Source of the DNA: Alviniconcha marisindica
Lineage: Eukaryota > Mollusca > Gastropoda > Provannidae
NCBI GenBank assembly: GCA_018857735.1
Contig: JABMCL010001376.1
Location: 662,501 to 726,500, forward strand
DNA: 64,000 nt
Direction: 5' to 3'
Part shown: one piece after another, positions 1 through 12,613 of the stretch
How positions within the stretch are numbered: position 1 is the stretch's first letter
Layout of the letters: every line of letters begins with the position of its first letter
The notes under the pieces: model-generated
Told to the model about the DNA's origin: nothing
Seen by the model: only the letters and a program-made list of their open reading frames with translations
Databases searched by the model: none
Position numbers and translations under genes: made by a program

Positions 1-530
1 CTCATAGTTCAGGAGCTGTGTGAGAGTCGAGGTGGCCGTCCTGGGCTGTCCGTCCTAACGAGCCTTGTGGTTTCCGTGGACGTAAAGCTATATCAGTTGA
101 ACCATGCGGCTTCGGCATGTTCCTATGATATGTCAACTGACATCTGAGGACATTAAGCAACACTACCTACCGACCGTCTCAGTTAACTTCTGACCAGCGG
201 CTATTGGTACACTAATGGAAGATCACTCACAGTGCTGATCTGACGAAATAATGACATTTTTGTTTGTTAAGTTAAAATATGCTCGACTGAAGTCGACCAG
301 GTAAACAGCCGAGCCTCACTGACACCACATATATAAGTATTTAGTGGTAGGTAGGTAGGTAGGTAGGTAGTGTTGCTTAATGTCCTCGGATGTCAGTTGA
401 CATATGATTAGGGACAAGCTGAGACCAATGCTGAACGGCATGGTTCAATATCTACGGAAACCACTGAGAAGTCTCGTTAGGACGGGCAGCCCAGGACCGG
501 GCCACCTAGTCGACTCTCACACAGCTCCTG
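1..530. repeat. Two copies of the 170-bp element in inverted orientation
   Basis: Positions 1-172 (+) and about 337-526 (-) are copies of one element facing each other. Both carry GGAGCTGTGTGAGAGTCGAG or its diverged complement, a GGTTTCCGTGGAC-type block and GACATCTGAGGACATTAAGC. The right copy carries a (GGTA)n tract at 345-370 at its tail end. The left end is cut by the window start. Confidence 0.75.
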
Positions 531-1510
531 TCAGCTAAGAATAGTATATTTAGTGAGGTAAAAGCCTGTTAAAATAGCCGACAGGCTTTGGTGAGGTCAA
601 AGTTGAGTCAGTCAGTGTGTAGTCGCGGCCGGTAAAGCGGCGGCTACATTTTAATGCCATGACTCGACTTTTATACTAATTTACTGCTTGTCGAATTACT
701 AGACTGAGGAAAATATCTTTTTTTTTTTTTTTTTATCGATCATAAATTATACTGCCGCAGTTGCATTACAAAAACTGAATAAAATTAAAAAGTCCGGAAA
801 CTCAGTGAAAAAGCTTTCAGTCACGCCGGACTGACTTGATGATCAGTGTCCGGCGGCGGCGAGGCCTGGCTGACACTGAAGCAAACAACAACAACGCTGA
901 CCCGGCGGCAACAAAAGTAGACTGACTGAGTGTTGGCCGACTGATCGTGACAAAGACTCTTCAAGTTCGGGGACAAATCTTTGATCGTGATGCCGGAGAG
1001 CCAGAAGTGTTTGCACTGAGACACAGACGGTCCGACTTCAGTGACGCCGGGGCTGGGCTCAGTCAGTGGTTGCTCAGCCGGTTTGTTTCTTCAGTGTTGC
1101 TCACTTAATTTGTTTCATACAGAGTTGGTTTCCCCCCTTCAGTTTGTTTGATACTGTTTCTTCTAATTTTCAGTCAGTCTGTCTTCTGAACTAGTATCAG
1201 TCATTTCAGTCTGATCAGTGAAGACGATATATATTATATACGGAAACGTTGACATCGTTTTTTGCCGCCTCGTCTTCTTTTTGGTGAGTACGTTTCCCTC
1301 TTTCACCACCTTTCTAAATGTTACTTTGTTTATTTTATTTTATTTTTTAGTTCAGCATATTATACTAGTTGGCAAAGTACACCTGGAGCGGAGAGGATGC
1401 TGAAGGCCGGTGGAACCCAAAACACGGTGACTTTCAGTTTAACCAATCACAGCCATAGACAGACTTGAGAAATAATGGCGCTCAGCAGAAACGGAAATTT
1501 CATTCTCAAT
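531..1510. other. LYAR upstream sequence
   Basis: AT-rich DNA with a poly(T) run at 718-734 and short low-complexity CAGT-rich patches. I see no exon, RNA gene or conserved protein here. Confidence 0.4.
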
Positions 1511-1617
1511 TGCGCATGCGCTCATTAAATATCCGGTGAAATACACACGTGTGTTAGCACTGTTACTTGGCGTGTTAGCGTGTTCGAAGTGTACACGATA
1601 TTGTTGATTTTTGCAAG
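1511..1617 (+). promoter_or_regulatory. Putative LYAR promoter and non-coding first exon
   Basis: A palindromic TGCGCATGCGC (1511-1521) matches the NRF-1 binding consensus typical of TATA-less housekeeping promoters, and an E-box CACGTG lies at 1546-1551. Downstream, TTGCAAG|GTAAAAAG gives a plausible 5' splice donor with exon end at 1617. The matching acceptor is TTCTTCTCAG at 2747-2756, one base before the LYAR ATG. A non-coding first exon spliced over a 1.1-kb intron is therefore likely. The transcription start is not visible. Confidence 0.5.
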
Positions 1618-1974
1618 GTAAAAAGTTTGTATTTTACATTACTACTGACTGGTGGTAATATCCAAGGAGGCGGTCGGAAATTCCTGGGACATTTTATACG
1701 CCATTTTAGGTCACATATCATCATTAGAATCATCCAAACAGGGTCATACGAAGCGAATAAAAGTTATAAACCCAAAATATGCAACAGAAAATGAGTTTTA
1801 TCATATTTGTGTCCTTCAGTGTGCGTATGCTCCTTTCAGACATTTGATCTTGGTCTAGTTTTTGTGAGTAACCGTGCACGCTTCCTGAATACCATTTTTG
1901 TTTTAAATTCTCAGTACCTACAAGTCCTCACACTGCTATTTGAACAACCACATATGACATAATTATTACAAGTT

Positions 1975-2640
1975 GACTGCAGCCCCTACCTGGGAGTTAC
2001 GCTAAACCACGACCTGAGATGGATGACTCACATCAACAACATCACAAGGAAGGTCAGCTCCACCCTAGGCTTCTTGCACAGAAACCTTCGGTTCTGCCCC
2101 CCTAGCTGCAGGAAAACAGCTTACATTATATAATATCCCTTAGAATATCTGCTTTAGAATACAGCGCTGTAGTCTGGGACCCATACCGGCAAAATGACAT
2201 TGACAAGTTAGAAAACATCCAGAGACATGCAGCTCGCTTCATCAACCAAAACTACAAAGACCGCACCCCTGGATGTGTCACCAAATGACCAACATGCTGA
2301 GAGACCTTGGACTGCAGTCGCTTCAGAATAGAAGAAAATAGCAATGACTTACCCTCTTCTTCAAGACAGTCCGAGGGCTGACCCCTGCAATCCCAGCAAA
2401 CAAGTTTTTGACACCTGTAAATTCCAAAAGACTGATCAAACCTAGAAACCCCATGGACTTTAAGACAACAAATATACTGATAGACCATGCAAGAAACAAC
2501 TCACAGAGTTATAGAGTAGATCTTTCAAAAGCTGCTGTCTATAGATTATATTCTTTCTTTCCCAGGACTACCATTGACTGGAACAACTTAGAACAGGAAA
2601 TAGCAAGACATTAGAAAGTTTTAAGACACATATCTCTCGC
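1975..2640 (+). mobile_element. Decayed non-LTR retrotransposon, RT C-terminal part
   Basis: The translation begins YLGVTLNHDLRWMTHINN and continues with STLGFLHRNLRFCPPS, the thumb and post-RT part of Jockey/CR1-like reverse transcriptases. Frame shifts follow. The end contains SFFPRTTIDWNNLEQE, the standard C-terminal block of such elements. It lies sense-oriented in LYAR intron 1 and is clearly non-functional. Confidence 0.8.
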
Positions 2641-2757
2641 TGCCCCTAAAACCTTGTCCGCAAGATTGGGTCCTGTCAACATATCGCACTTTTGATTTCT
2701 TTTGTAGCATTGGTGTCATGGTTGATCAATATCTTCATGATATTTTTTCTTCTCAGC

Positions 2758-5700
2758 ATGGTGGTCTTCACCTGTAATGCGTGCAATGAGTCCTTGAAGA
2801 AGAACCAAGTGGAGAAACATTACCAACACAAATGTCGGAGGTGTGAGTTTCTTTCCTGTGTTGACTGTGGCAAGGAATTCTGGTGAGTGTTTTTGAATGG
2901 ATAATTATTGTGCAAAATGAAAATACAAGCTGTACATGCTCACCATCATTACTAAGTTGTCAACTTGAAGAAAGCAATGAGAACAAAAATTGCCATGCCT
3001 TTTTTTAAGAATTAAGATGTTTCAGGTAAAAGGGGTTTGGGACCAATTACCAGTATAGGCAAAGGAAAGGTTCTGAGAAAATGGAGCTTGGAGTTAAATT
3101 GGCAGAACAGAATGGTGTCCTTTCATTGTTTTAATTTGAAACAGTGATTGAACACAAGCTTTCCCTTTGGTATCAAGATGCCTGGCCAGTGTTCACTGAA
3201 GCTGTGGAAGATAATGTGATTGCTAATTAATTGTGAATATACATGTATATATGTGTGTGTGTGTCCAACAAGAGGCCTCTTCATCCTCTGCAGTAGGGTG
3301 CTGCAGATCTGTACAGAAATTAAGGTGTGCTCAGGGAGACAGAGTGAGACTCTCCAAAGAGTAAGACTAGAGAATCATGAGCTCTTAAACTGGAAGTTTC
3401 TCCCTTTAGAGCCTAGAACAGGTCACTGGTGGTCAATTTCAGGCTTTGTTTACTGCCAGGAAATCTATGTAATTTCTGCCTTCCCAGTTCATTCAGCTTC
3501 ATTGAAAAACCTAACTCTTCCCATATAGAGGGATGTGTGTCACGAACAGTGAGTCAGACTTTCACTAGTGATTTGGTGAATTGTGATTTGTTCTGATAGT
3601 GATAGTGATACAACCATCGCAGTCAACTGGGGGATTAATATCCAGAACCAGCCATGAGTCAGTCAGTCAGCTTAGGAAGCTGTCTCTTCTTTAATCTTAT
3701 TCGGCAGTGCATGCATTGATAACTTAGCTTGTTTGATTGCATTATCTCTTTTCCTTTTTTTTTTTTTTAAAATTCCCAGGGGAGATACTTATCAGAGCCA
3801 CACGAGATGCATCAGCGAGGAGGAGAAATACTCGGGTAAAAACTATGTGGCCAAACCCAACAAGGGAGAGGTCAAACAAGTACAGTGGATACAGGTTGGC
3901 TTTCATCAAGTCTGTCATGCATTATTAGTAGTAGTACATTACTGTTGAGGAACTTGTCAGCTTTTTGTTGTTGCAATTCTGTTGGTGAATAACCTTTTAT
4001 TGGGCGGTTCAGGCGGGGTTGTTAACTCCCTTGACTTTTGCCCGGCATCGCTTAAATCCCTTGGCTGCTTTTACTTCCGATGCGTACTTTCTTTGCAATG
4101 GAAGGCGCTGACAGTGAATTTGCAAATTTTACACTGCCAACTTTAAAGACATTTTTGGAGGCCCATAGTCAGAATGTGTCTGGCAACAAGCAATAACTTG
4201 TTGCTCATTCTATAGGATGCCCCAAAATGCATTTTTTTCACCAATGCACGATCTACTGGTCAGCAAAAAAATGACACAAAGACACTTTTCCACCCTCCTT
4301 CCCCTTTCCCCGGTAATTTTTGTAACTGCAACAGTATTGGCATTTGTGCTGCTTCGCAATTCTGCGTTCAACTTCCATTGTTATACACAGCGTGAAGCAA
4401 TGCCTACTCAGAAATCGGCCCAGAAGTGATGCTGAGACCTGTCACGACCACTTGCACGAAAGATTACAAAGGGCATTCACTCGTGCAAACCAGCTTCATT
4501 GCACCTCCCAATACATAATGTAGCATTTCTGGAGACACAGTACAAGACACATTTTGGCAAATGCATGTGGTGAGGGTACTGGTAGTTTAGCTAACTACAG
4601 GTAGGTTCATCAATTGTTCGCAGAATGGATGTGTGTGTGAACAATGGGGCTGGACTGTTTTGTTTGCCTTTACAAACAGTTAACACTGTTGTCCAAACTG
4701 TCATTTAGATCAAGACCTTTTGATCGCGGGAAATCTGAATTTTTCCCCATGTTGGTTGCATGTGTTAGAAAGTGCAGTCGGCCATACAGAAGGCCCCAGC
4801 CAACCCCCAGCTGAAGACTCTGCTGCATCGACTTGAAGAGTATCCCAACGTCCCACGCAAAAGGTCAAAGTTCGAAGTAAGTAATAAATGATGGCTTATA
4901 TGTAACACTTCATAATAGTGAAACAGTTGACAGGGTCAGAGGTTTTACACTAAGTTTCTCTCTGTGTCTCTGTCTCTCTCTTTCTCTCCGTCAGTTCAAG
5001 ATCAGTCTCTCTGTGACTCTGTCTCTTTTTTTCCATCAGTTCATAATCAAGGACACACACGTGTAGACATAAATTTGTGGAAACAGGTTTCCACTTAAAA
5101 TGTGCATTCAAAAACACAATGTTTACTTCTTTACTGTTTAATTTTGTGTACTACTACTACTACTAGTAGTACTCTAACCTGCTCTTGCCTTTTCTTTTGG
5201 GTTGCCCTGATAAAACCCGTCATGGTTGACTGGGTGTTAAAACCCTGATAAATTTTGCAGCCTATTCTCCTGCATAGGGCTTTGATCAAAGAAAAGAAAG
5301 CCTCAAAATTTACATTCTTAGTCTTGGTTGAGACAATGAGAGCTTTTCTTTACTTCTTGAGGCAGAAAAGTAATTCTTTTTACAAGAATCTTGGTCAGCT
5401 GGTGTAATGGGCCAAGATAAGCGAACTCTGTTTTTGTAGTTGAAATTTTTGTAATTGTTGAAATTATTTGACTCATTCTGTACACTGTTATTGTATGTCA
5501 TGTAAGATTGTTGACAGAATTTGAGAAAAATTAAAGGCTAGTAAGTAGTATTTTGTAGTGCTGGATGGCTTTGAAATTAGGTGACACACCCCCTTTAAAC
5601 ATCAGAGTATTTCTTTTATTGTATTCCCCCTTTGGTTTTACTCTTTACTGTTGTGGGGTGATACAATATTTCAGTTTTTAATGTATAATTTTACCGGGGA

Positions 5701-8700
5701 ATACCATAGGCACAAGAAGTTAAACCATAAAGGCATATCAAAGTAATGTTTGAACTAGACATAGTTTCACTGTCTTCTTTCTTGTCTTGATGTCAGTTTG
5801 TTGCTCTGTCCTGATGTACGGGCAGGCAAGGAAGCAGCCATAATGCAGCGCTACCTCTCCTTATGTTAATATTCTGTGTGGATGCAAGGTGTGTGTACTT
5901 ACTCCACTGCAGTGGATTGTGTCTATCTGTATCATTTTGACCAGGGCAGCCACTGTTTACTTTTTTCTTTTGGATATAATTTTCATCCGACTCCAGATCT
6001 TTCTGTGTGTTGACTAAAGCACACAGGTCACTCTTATCCAATGAACTCGCTGTTCACAAGTTGTTATTGGTTCGCTGTTATGTTTGGGACAGTTCTGGTG
6101 GCATGCCTTCTTGCCGTTCAATTGACATTGTGCTGGTTTGATGCAGAATTTCCTGAAATGCAGTCTGCGTGTGTTCAACATTGGCCTGGTGAATCAAGTC
6201 TGGAACCTACTTCTGGCAGAAGCACAGCAACAGGTTGGCTGTTTGTTTGTTGTTGTTGTTGAAGATTTAGTCATTTTTGAGTTTGGACAGACATGCCCCT
6301 GCTTAAGCAAACTGAGCCGGTTATTAAATTTGTAACTTATTCTTCACATTAATTGTTAGCCATTCTTATTAAATTTGTAACTTGTTCTTCACATTAATGG
6401 TTAGCCATTGCGTACAGAATTGAAGCTCAACACCAAGATGGAACATTGACACAGTGCCTAAAAGGTTGCAGCTTGGCAGGAAAACAGCTGATGTGTATTT
6501 ATGCAAAATGTCACTGGGATCTTGGGTGGATCTGTGGAGAATAAAAAATTCTCTTGTGTGAGAATATACATTTTTTAAACTCGCCATAGCAGGATAAGAA
6601 CAAACAAACAAGCAGGCAAAACAACCATTATGTGTCTATAGTCTAAGCCACACAATGCTTCTTTTGATGATGTGCTTTTGTCACACAGTTGAAATCGCAG
6701 AGTCTGGCATGTCCTGTTCTGTTCTTTCATTTGCTGTGATTACTCTTAGAGAAAAGAGTAACAGTTTATCCTCACTCTCAGAGCATGAATCCATCACTAT
6801 TTTATCTATCCAGGGTGAAGTAAAATCAAATCGGTCAGTCGAGCGCCAAACAAATGGTGAGCATCATGCGGCTTATCACAGTGTGCAAGCCATGGATCCG
6901 AAGCATGGCTGACCACAGGTTGTCACAGCCGGGGATTGCAAAGCATCGTGTGGCTTAAAACTGCTCTGGGGCATTTTTGTTGTTGATTTTTTTATAGTGT
7001 TACCTGCATTATTATTTGATATTTTTCTGATAAGATTAAGAACGATTGCAGTAACTGGATTTGAATGTCCTGTCAACCACACGGGGTCACCGATTATGAA
7101 TGATTCTCTGTTCAACAGAACGGCAGCAACGCGCAGCCAGCAGGTGGAGGAGAGGCCAAAACTGATTGTAGTGCCGGACACAGTGAGAGTGGACCAGCAG
7201 AACAAGGGAGTGCAGCAGAGGCCCAGGCAACAGAGGACAAAGAGACGGAAAGGAAGCTGAGCAAAAGGGAGCGGAAGGAAGACCGGAGGAAGAAGATGCA
7301 CAAAGGAGAGAAGAAGGACAAGCACGGCGAAGACAACGGGGTGGCAGAAGAAGAAGAGGGAGAGAAGCAGAAGAGGAAGAAGGGAAAGCGCAGGAAGAGA
7401 GACGAGGAAGAGCAGGAAGAAACCAGCGCTGAGGTGGAGAGCCAACCAAAGAAGAAAAAGAAGAAGGGTAGGCCCCTTTCTGCGTGTAACATGTTGGCTG
7501 AAGAATTGTAAGTCTTTGTGACTTCCCAATACTTCCCAATATTGTTTTACAGTACAGGTTTTACAGTATTGTGTCTGTGACTTTCCAATACTTCCCAATA
7601 TTGTTTTACAGTACAGGTTTTACAGTATTGTGTCTGTGACTTCCCAATACTTCCCAATATTGTTTTACGCTTAAGAGAATGTTCCTGGAGGCATGTGGTT
7701 TCAAAAATGTGCTGCACAACTGGAAGGCACCAGCTCTTCTCTGGTTTTCAGTTGGCAAATTGAGTGCAGACAAAATAAATCAATAAAAATCTTTTGATTT
7801 TACTGATGATGAGGGTCTGACAACTTTTTTTAATGCTTGCTTTTTGTGCAGCCTTACTGTAAAGCCAGTTCCTTGGTGATTGTGGCATCCATGTTATTGT
7901 GAAGGAGGAGCAGTCTGGTTGAGCAGTTTTTCATATTGCATGAAAGCAGAACTTACGTGCCACACCTGAAAAAACTGAAAAGATGAGGATCTTTTATGTA
8001 CCACTCAGGTTTGACCTGTTCATCACCTGCATTGGAAGTTCAGTCTAGTTTCCCTGTTTTACTAGCAGACATTTCTTCTTCTGCGTTTAATGTGGAGGCC
8101 ATGCAGCATCCTTGGTCCGGTGGCTGCCTGGAAGAACTTGGTGCCCAGATCAGCATCAGTTGGCCAGTAGGCTTGGCTTGCCGCCTCTAAATGTGGACGT
8201 TTGCACAATGTGTTTGGGGGTCTGCTCCAAAGAGCCACATTTGCAGTAAGCTGAATCAGCAAGACCCTGTCTCTTCAGCCAAGAGTATCCAGTGCGTCGA
8301 TGGAAAACGATCAGGTGGTTTGGCTCCTCCTGTCCAGCATGTTGATCTGGTCTCTTATAGTCGACATAATACAGCCAGGTTAAGTGCTTCGTTGTTACAG
8401 TTGTATCAAATACCCCATGAGCTACCTGTAAGCAAATGTAAGAGCACAAGAATGGGCAAAACTATGTTTTGGGACAGGAGCTAATTGTGGTTAGTGCTAA
8501 TGTGATTTGTCCACAACCAGGTCATGCTGTGTATGTGGTGAACATGTGCAGTGTGTTCATTAATTGTGCAGGGGAGAATGGCGCAGCAGAAGAGGGCAGT
8601 GTGACAAGTGAGAATGGAGCTGAGATCCAGGATGACTCTGTGGTATCGGAGGGAAAGGCGGGCAAGTTCAACTGGGGTGCCACGATCATTGCAGTCCTAG

Positions 8701-9492
8701 AGTCCAAAGGGGAAATCTCAGTCAAGAAATTACGGAAAAAGGTAAGACCCGTGACTGGATGCCGTAAGGGGGGGGAAGGTGTTTCTGATAAAATGCATTT
8801 GCCTAAGAAATTGCTGTATTAAATTCCTTTTTTCTAGTCATTTTATTGATCACGAGTAGACAAGTTATACATGTAGTCAGCGACATTTTGATGTTGTTCT
8901 GTGAACTGTTGCTCAAGAAGATGCATGCAGCTGATGCCAGAATTTTAGTACCCAGGTCAGAAGTGTGGTTTTGGATAAACGGCATGGAATCTTCAAGAAC
9001 CCTGTCATGAAAAACATGACCGTACTCCAGGCATACCCTAATGAAAGACCATTCTCTTGCAAGACTGTATCACTTGACAAGAACATATGAAAGAAATATC
9101 CTTTTCATATTGCCATGCAAGTGACCTAGTTGAACATGTACTTTACCACTTCAGGTTGTCTTACACAACACATTCAACAGTTCATGCATCAAGTCATTGG
9201 GGACAGTGTAAGATGCAGTTACTGGTCATGGTGTGAAAACTTCCATGGAAATGCTAGCATATATATGTGCCTAGGATTCCTGGTTTTTGCTTCTGTTTGT
9301 TTTTGCTTATAGTTATAGTTGATGAAGATGCCAAATGTGTAACTGCAGTTACTTTTGCAGGTTCTAGCAGAATATGCATCATATGGGTGCAGCAAACCAG
9401 AAGAGAAGCTGTTGGCGAAATTCAGCAAAAAACTCAGCAGACTGCCCAATGTCAGAGTTTTGAAGGACAGAGCAAAACTCAGTCAGTCGTAG
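2758..9492 (+). CDS. LYAR: LYAR, cell growth-regulating nucleolar protein (complete, 7 coding exons)
   Basis: The coding exons are 2758-2882, 3780-3894, 4769-4876, 6147-6233, 7119-7467, 8572-8741 and 9361-9492. They total 1086 nt (361 residues plus stop), all with GT-AG introns and matching phases. The N-terminus carries two LYAR-type C2HC zinc fingers: C6, C9, H21, C26 and C34, C37, H49, C52, with the characteristic block SCVDCGKEFW. The middle (about residues 146-260, exon 5) is an acidic and Lys/Arg-rich nucleolar-type tract. The C-terminus (about 285-361) has the conserved block KFNWGATI followed by VKKLRKK, the LYAR winged-helix-like end. The first ATG follows the acceptor at 2756 directly and matches the family start. 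In the family the protein is nucleolar, binds RNA/DNA and supports rRNA processing and cell growth; that role is inferred by orthology. It is transcribed convergently with DCTN1. Confidence 0.95.
3998..4513. mobile_element. MITE-like element, copy 1 (516 bp)
   Basis: It starts TATTGGGCGGTTCA and ends with the complement of TATTGGGAGGTGCA, imperfect 14-bp inverted termini with a possible TA target. A second copy in opposite orientation lies at 40728-41217. It sits in LYAR intron 2 and has no transposase frame. Confidence 0.7.
5197..5252 (+). mobile_element. SINE-like tail fragment
   Basis: TTGCCCTGATAAAACCCGTC followed by GGTTGACTGGGTGTTAAAAC is a diverged copy of the family at 14899 and 42683. 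It lies in LYAR intron 3. There is no clear target duplication. Confidence 0.55.
7040..7118 (+). repeat. Dispersed repeat fragment abutting LYAR exon 5
   Basis: GTAACTGGATTTGAATGTCC followed by a CACACGGGGTCACC block recurs at about 20838-20890 in DCTN1 intron 26. Here it runs up to the exon 5 acceptor at 7118. Confidence 0.5.
7518..7672. repeat. 59-bp tandem repeat, about 2.6 copies
   Basis: The unit starts GTGACTTCCCAATACTTCCC, with starts at 7518, 7577 and 7636. It lies just after the LYAR exon 5 donor. Confidence 0.85.
8085..8450 (-). mobile_element. Decayed non-LTR retrotransposon, RNase H-like 3' end
   Basis: On - the translation reads HLIVFHRRTGYSWLKRQ and YCKCGSLEQTPKHIV. After a frameshift it continues HLEAASQAYWPTDADLGTKF. 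This matches the C-terminal RNase H/zinc-knuckle tail of Jockey-type LINEs. It is antisense in LYAR intron 5 and broken. Confidence 0.75.
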
Positions 9493-9606
9493 CACACTGA
9501 AAGAAGTTGTTTTTTTTAAACATGGGCTTAAGAGGAAAATGAGGTGTGTTAGCTGTTTGACCAGATATGATTCATGTGATTATCATTTGTGTGTTACAGT
9601 GCAATG

Positions 9607-9609
<3 letters not shown>

Positions 9610-9681
<72 letters not shown>
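9610..9681. repeat. (GA)n microsatellite, 72 bp
   Basis: A pure GA run lies within the probable LYAR 3' UTR. Confidence 0.95.
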
Positions 9682-9687
<6 letters not shown>

Positions 9688-9948
9688 TGTGTGCATGTTG
9701 CTTTAAAAATCATGCAGTAGGTTCACACAGCTTCATTGTTCAACTGTTTTATGTTCAATTAAACAGTAAGATCTATTCTCAAGGCTTGTTAGCATATTTC
9801 ACAAATGAAACTCATGTTAAAAGGACAGGTTCAAGAAAATGTGACAGCAATGCCGTAGGCTGTTTGCCACAGAGCTGCAACCTTGACCGTGGCATGGTGC
9901 TTCAGGCAGACGTGTTGCTTGTACTATCAGTTGAGTGTCAGGATGGTC

Positions 9949-9954
9949 AATAAA
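9949..9954 (+). terminator. Poly(A) signal candidate for LYAR
   Basis: The first AATAAA after the LYAR stop codon, 457 nt downstream, is followed by a GTGTGTGC-type U/GU-rich stretch at about 9965-9976. This would give a 3' UTR of about 480 nt containing the (GA)n array at 9610-9681. Confidence 0.5.
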
Positions 9955-12613
9955 TGTTGTACACAGGGTGTGTGCAACAAAGATTTAAGAGGCTGTTTTG
10001 TCTGGACGCGCACAGGGTAATTGACCCAGCAGCATTTCCTGTTCAGTTTGTTGAGAATGAAGCCCTGACACAGCTGATCATGGATCAGACATCAGGCAGA
10101 TTGTTTTTTTGTTTTTGATTTGCCAAGTACATCCTCTACGATAAAGCCGGCTTTCACACGCATTTCTGCTTCTTCTTCTTAATTTATTTGCAGACATGAT
10201 ACCGACAAGCAGTGATACTGACAAACCGCGACATGTAATAATTGTCTTAGAATTTGTTTATGCTACTGTCTTTTCTGTGATTTAAAAGAAAAGTTTGCTA
10301 GAAACCAAACTTGGACAGACTGAAAGTAGAAAACTTAATTTAAATTCGCAAAGAGACATCACTTGTTCAACATAAAAAATAACCAGTTTCAAGCTTCTCT
10401 CACCCATTTATTTTTTATGTACAGTGTATTACACACAAATGGCTGACTGGGTGTAAAACACCAAGTTACTTACCAAGTATTACATACACACAAATTAATG
10501 TTGGAGGCTTAATTGGTACTTGTAAGCATGTATTTTTCATCACATCATCAGTAGAACCATCATGCACAAACCATATTTATTTGAGGGAAAATAAATAAAC
10601 AGGAAAAGCAAACACCGACTTCATGAAGATTCACTGTACCAGTGAGAATCGATTACTGTTCACCAAACACACACATTCTAAATAAAGAAACCACTGACTT
10701 GTAGTTTTCAAGCCAGTCAAATGGACAACGACTTATAAGGGTTCACTGTAACAATTTTATAAAGTGCTTAACAAAATTCATACGATGCTGAAACTGAAGG
10801 GTCACCAAAGCAGGTCATAGTTATTATAAAACATGTCTTGGAAGCGAAACTCTACGTAAAAAAGCAGTCACTGACACATCCTTTAAAAGCTTTGTCTTTA
10901 CTCAGAGGCTCTAAGCAAACAACTACCCAACAAGTAAGACGATGAACTAAAAATCCAAATCTCAAAGCCAATTACAGAGAGAAACCAAGCGTTAAAACCT
11001 GAAGTTCTGCTGAGAGAACCGACTAGTTTTGAAGGCTGTAAACATAGCATGGGAAATAAGTATTTTATTTAAAAGCAAACTGTTCTAAGACAGTTCATGC
11101 AGCTGAATGATACCATTTTGTGACAGTGGCATCTATTTTAATATAATTATGTACCAATTTGTTTTCTTCAAATGGGACCAGTTGTGTTAGTGGGTAGGGG
11201 GGGGGGGGACTCATTTTTCTTTTTATCATATTCCCTTTGTTCTTTTTGGCCATGTGGTGCTTTTGCCAGGCTAGTCTGTGCATAGGCTAAATACTTAGCA
11301 AGCAAGCATAGAAAAAAGGGTAGAAATGATGTGAGAATGCTCTGAACTGGTACAACATGTAAAACTCAACAAGTATGTACGCGTTTGGCTCAAACTGATG
11401 ACAAAATGCAGCATTCCTTTGAACCATTTCAGTGCTGATGTGGCCTTGAAAAAGGTCATCAAAACAGGTATGCATGAGTAAAACTCAGTAAAACTTACCG
11501 TCATGAAAAGTTTGAAAGATCTCACTTTGGTAACATCCAAGCAAACATCAATGTTTCATCTACTGCATTTGATGGTTGACCAGTTGACCAGTGCTGATCA
11601 TTACATACTTGCAAGAATTTCCATGTCAGTTAAGAAGTCAGTTAAGAAGTGTACCTGTTTAGACAATGGTGAATCCCAACGTTAAAAGGGGTAAAATGTG
11701 TAGTAGTAATATAGTCAACACCAATGCCCCAAGCCATACATTTTCCATGTGTGATCATCATGTTAGCATTGCTAACTACTTTACCAGTTGTCCCATTTTA
11801 TTCATCTGTAGCATGAACCTCTTTTAACCCCTTCACTGCCCCAGCCTGTAACATTTCCGGGCTGAAAAGTGCACACATGCACGCCTCCAGACAGTATATC
11901 TGATGGTCCTGTAACAAATCTTTCAATACTGTGCATTTTGATAGAAATCCTTTCACATGCTCATGCAAAGGGGGCAAAAAAGCCTCAATGGTTTCAAATC
12001 TGGCATGTTGGTCGTTTTCCAAGTGACGGTGTGGCAAGCTTGACAGTGAAAAGGTTAAGCTAATAGTGAAAGGGTTAAACTAATGATTTTTTTTTCTCCA
12101 TTTCATCAGTGATAAAAAAAATCAGTGGAACTTTCTAATAAAGGTGTTACTAGAGTACCTGCCTCAATTTTAGTGCAAAACACCAGGATAGAGAAAATTC
12201 ATAAAACAATTTCAGTACTGTTGATTTACAGTGAACTGAATAATTCTTGCTCTCTTTCACCAAATGGCTGTCACTTTTTCATGTTTGCCTTTAATTTTTA
12301 ACGCTGCATTAATCTGGGAAGGGCACAAGCTGATGATGAAGTTAATTTGTTCGGTGACACAGACACGAAAACAGAGTATTCAACTGCGTAAACTGTATGA
12401 AAATACTTCATCAAGTTTTCGCAGCTGAATATTTACATTGGGAGGGCACACGCTCTTTCTCTGTCCATTTTAAACCGTTTTGTAAATATCCAAGCAAAAT
12501 GTGAATAGCTTCAAATGAAGCTGGCAGCATAAAATGTCAAATTGCACATATCCATTGATGAACAGGGGAACACTAAGACACGGCGAACAGTTCAACAGCA
12601 GCTGGAAGCACCT
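9955..12613. other. Convergent 3' region between LYAR and DCTN1
   Basis: There is no coding frame I can support. The part just below 12614 must include the DCTN1 3' UTR. Candidate - strand AATAAA signals (TTTATT on +) occur at 11797-11802, near 11060 and near 10406; I cannot choose between them. The region also holds a TTAA-bounded MITE (11824-12078), a short retroelement tail near 10435-10475, and a G run near 11201. Confidence 0.5.
11824..12078. mobile_element. TTAA-bounded MITE, copy 1 (255 bp)
   Basis: The left end TTAACCCCTTCACTGCCCC is mirrored by AGTGAAAGGGTTAA on the right. TTAA termini and target suggest a piggyBac-type non-autonomous element. It lies downstream of the DCTN1 stop, possibly inside its 3' UTR. 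Confidence 0.65.

Noticed and set aside
6876..7598. 240-codon open frame on - over LYAR exon 5
   Set aside because: It is the antisense of the Lys/Glu-rich exon and reads as Leu/Ser/Pro low complexity. The + strand frame has splice sites and LYAR homology.
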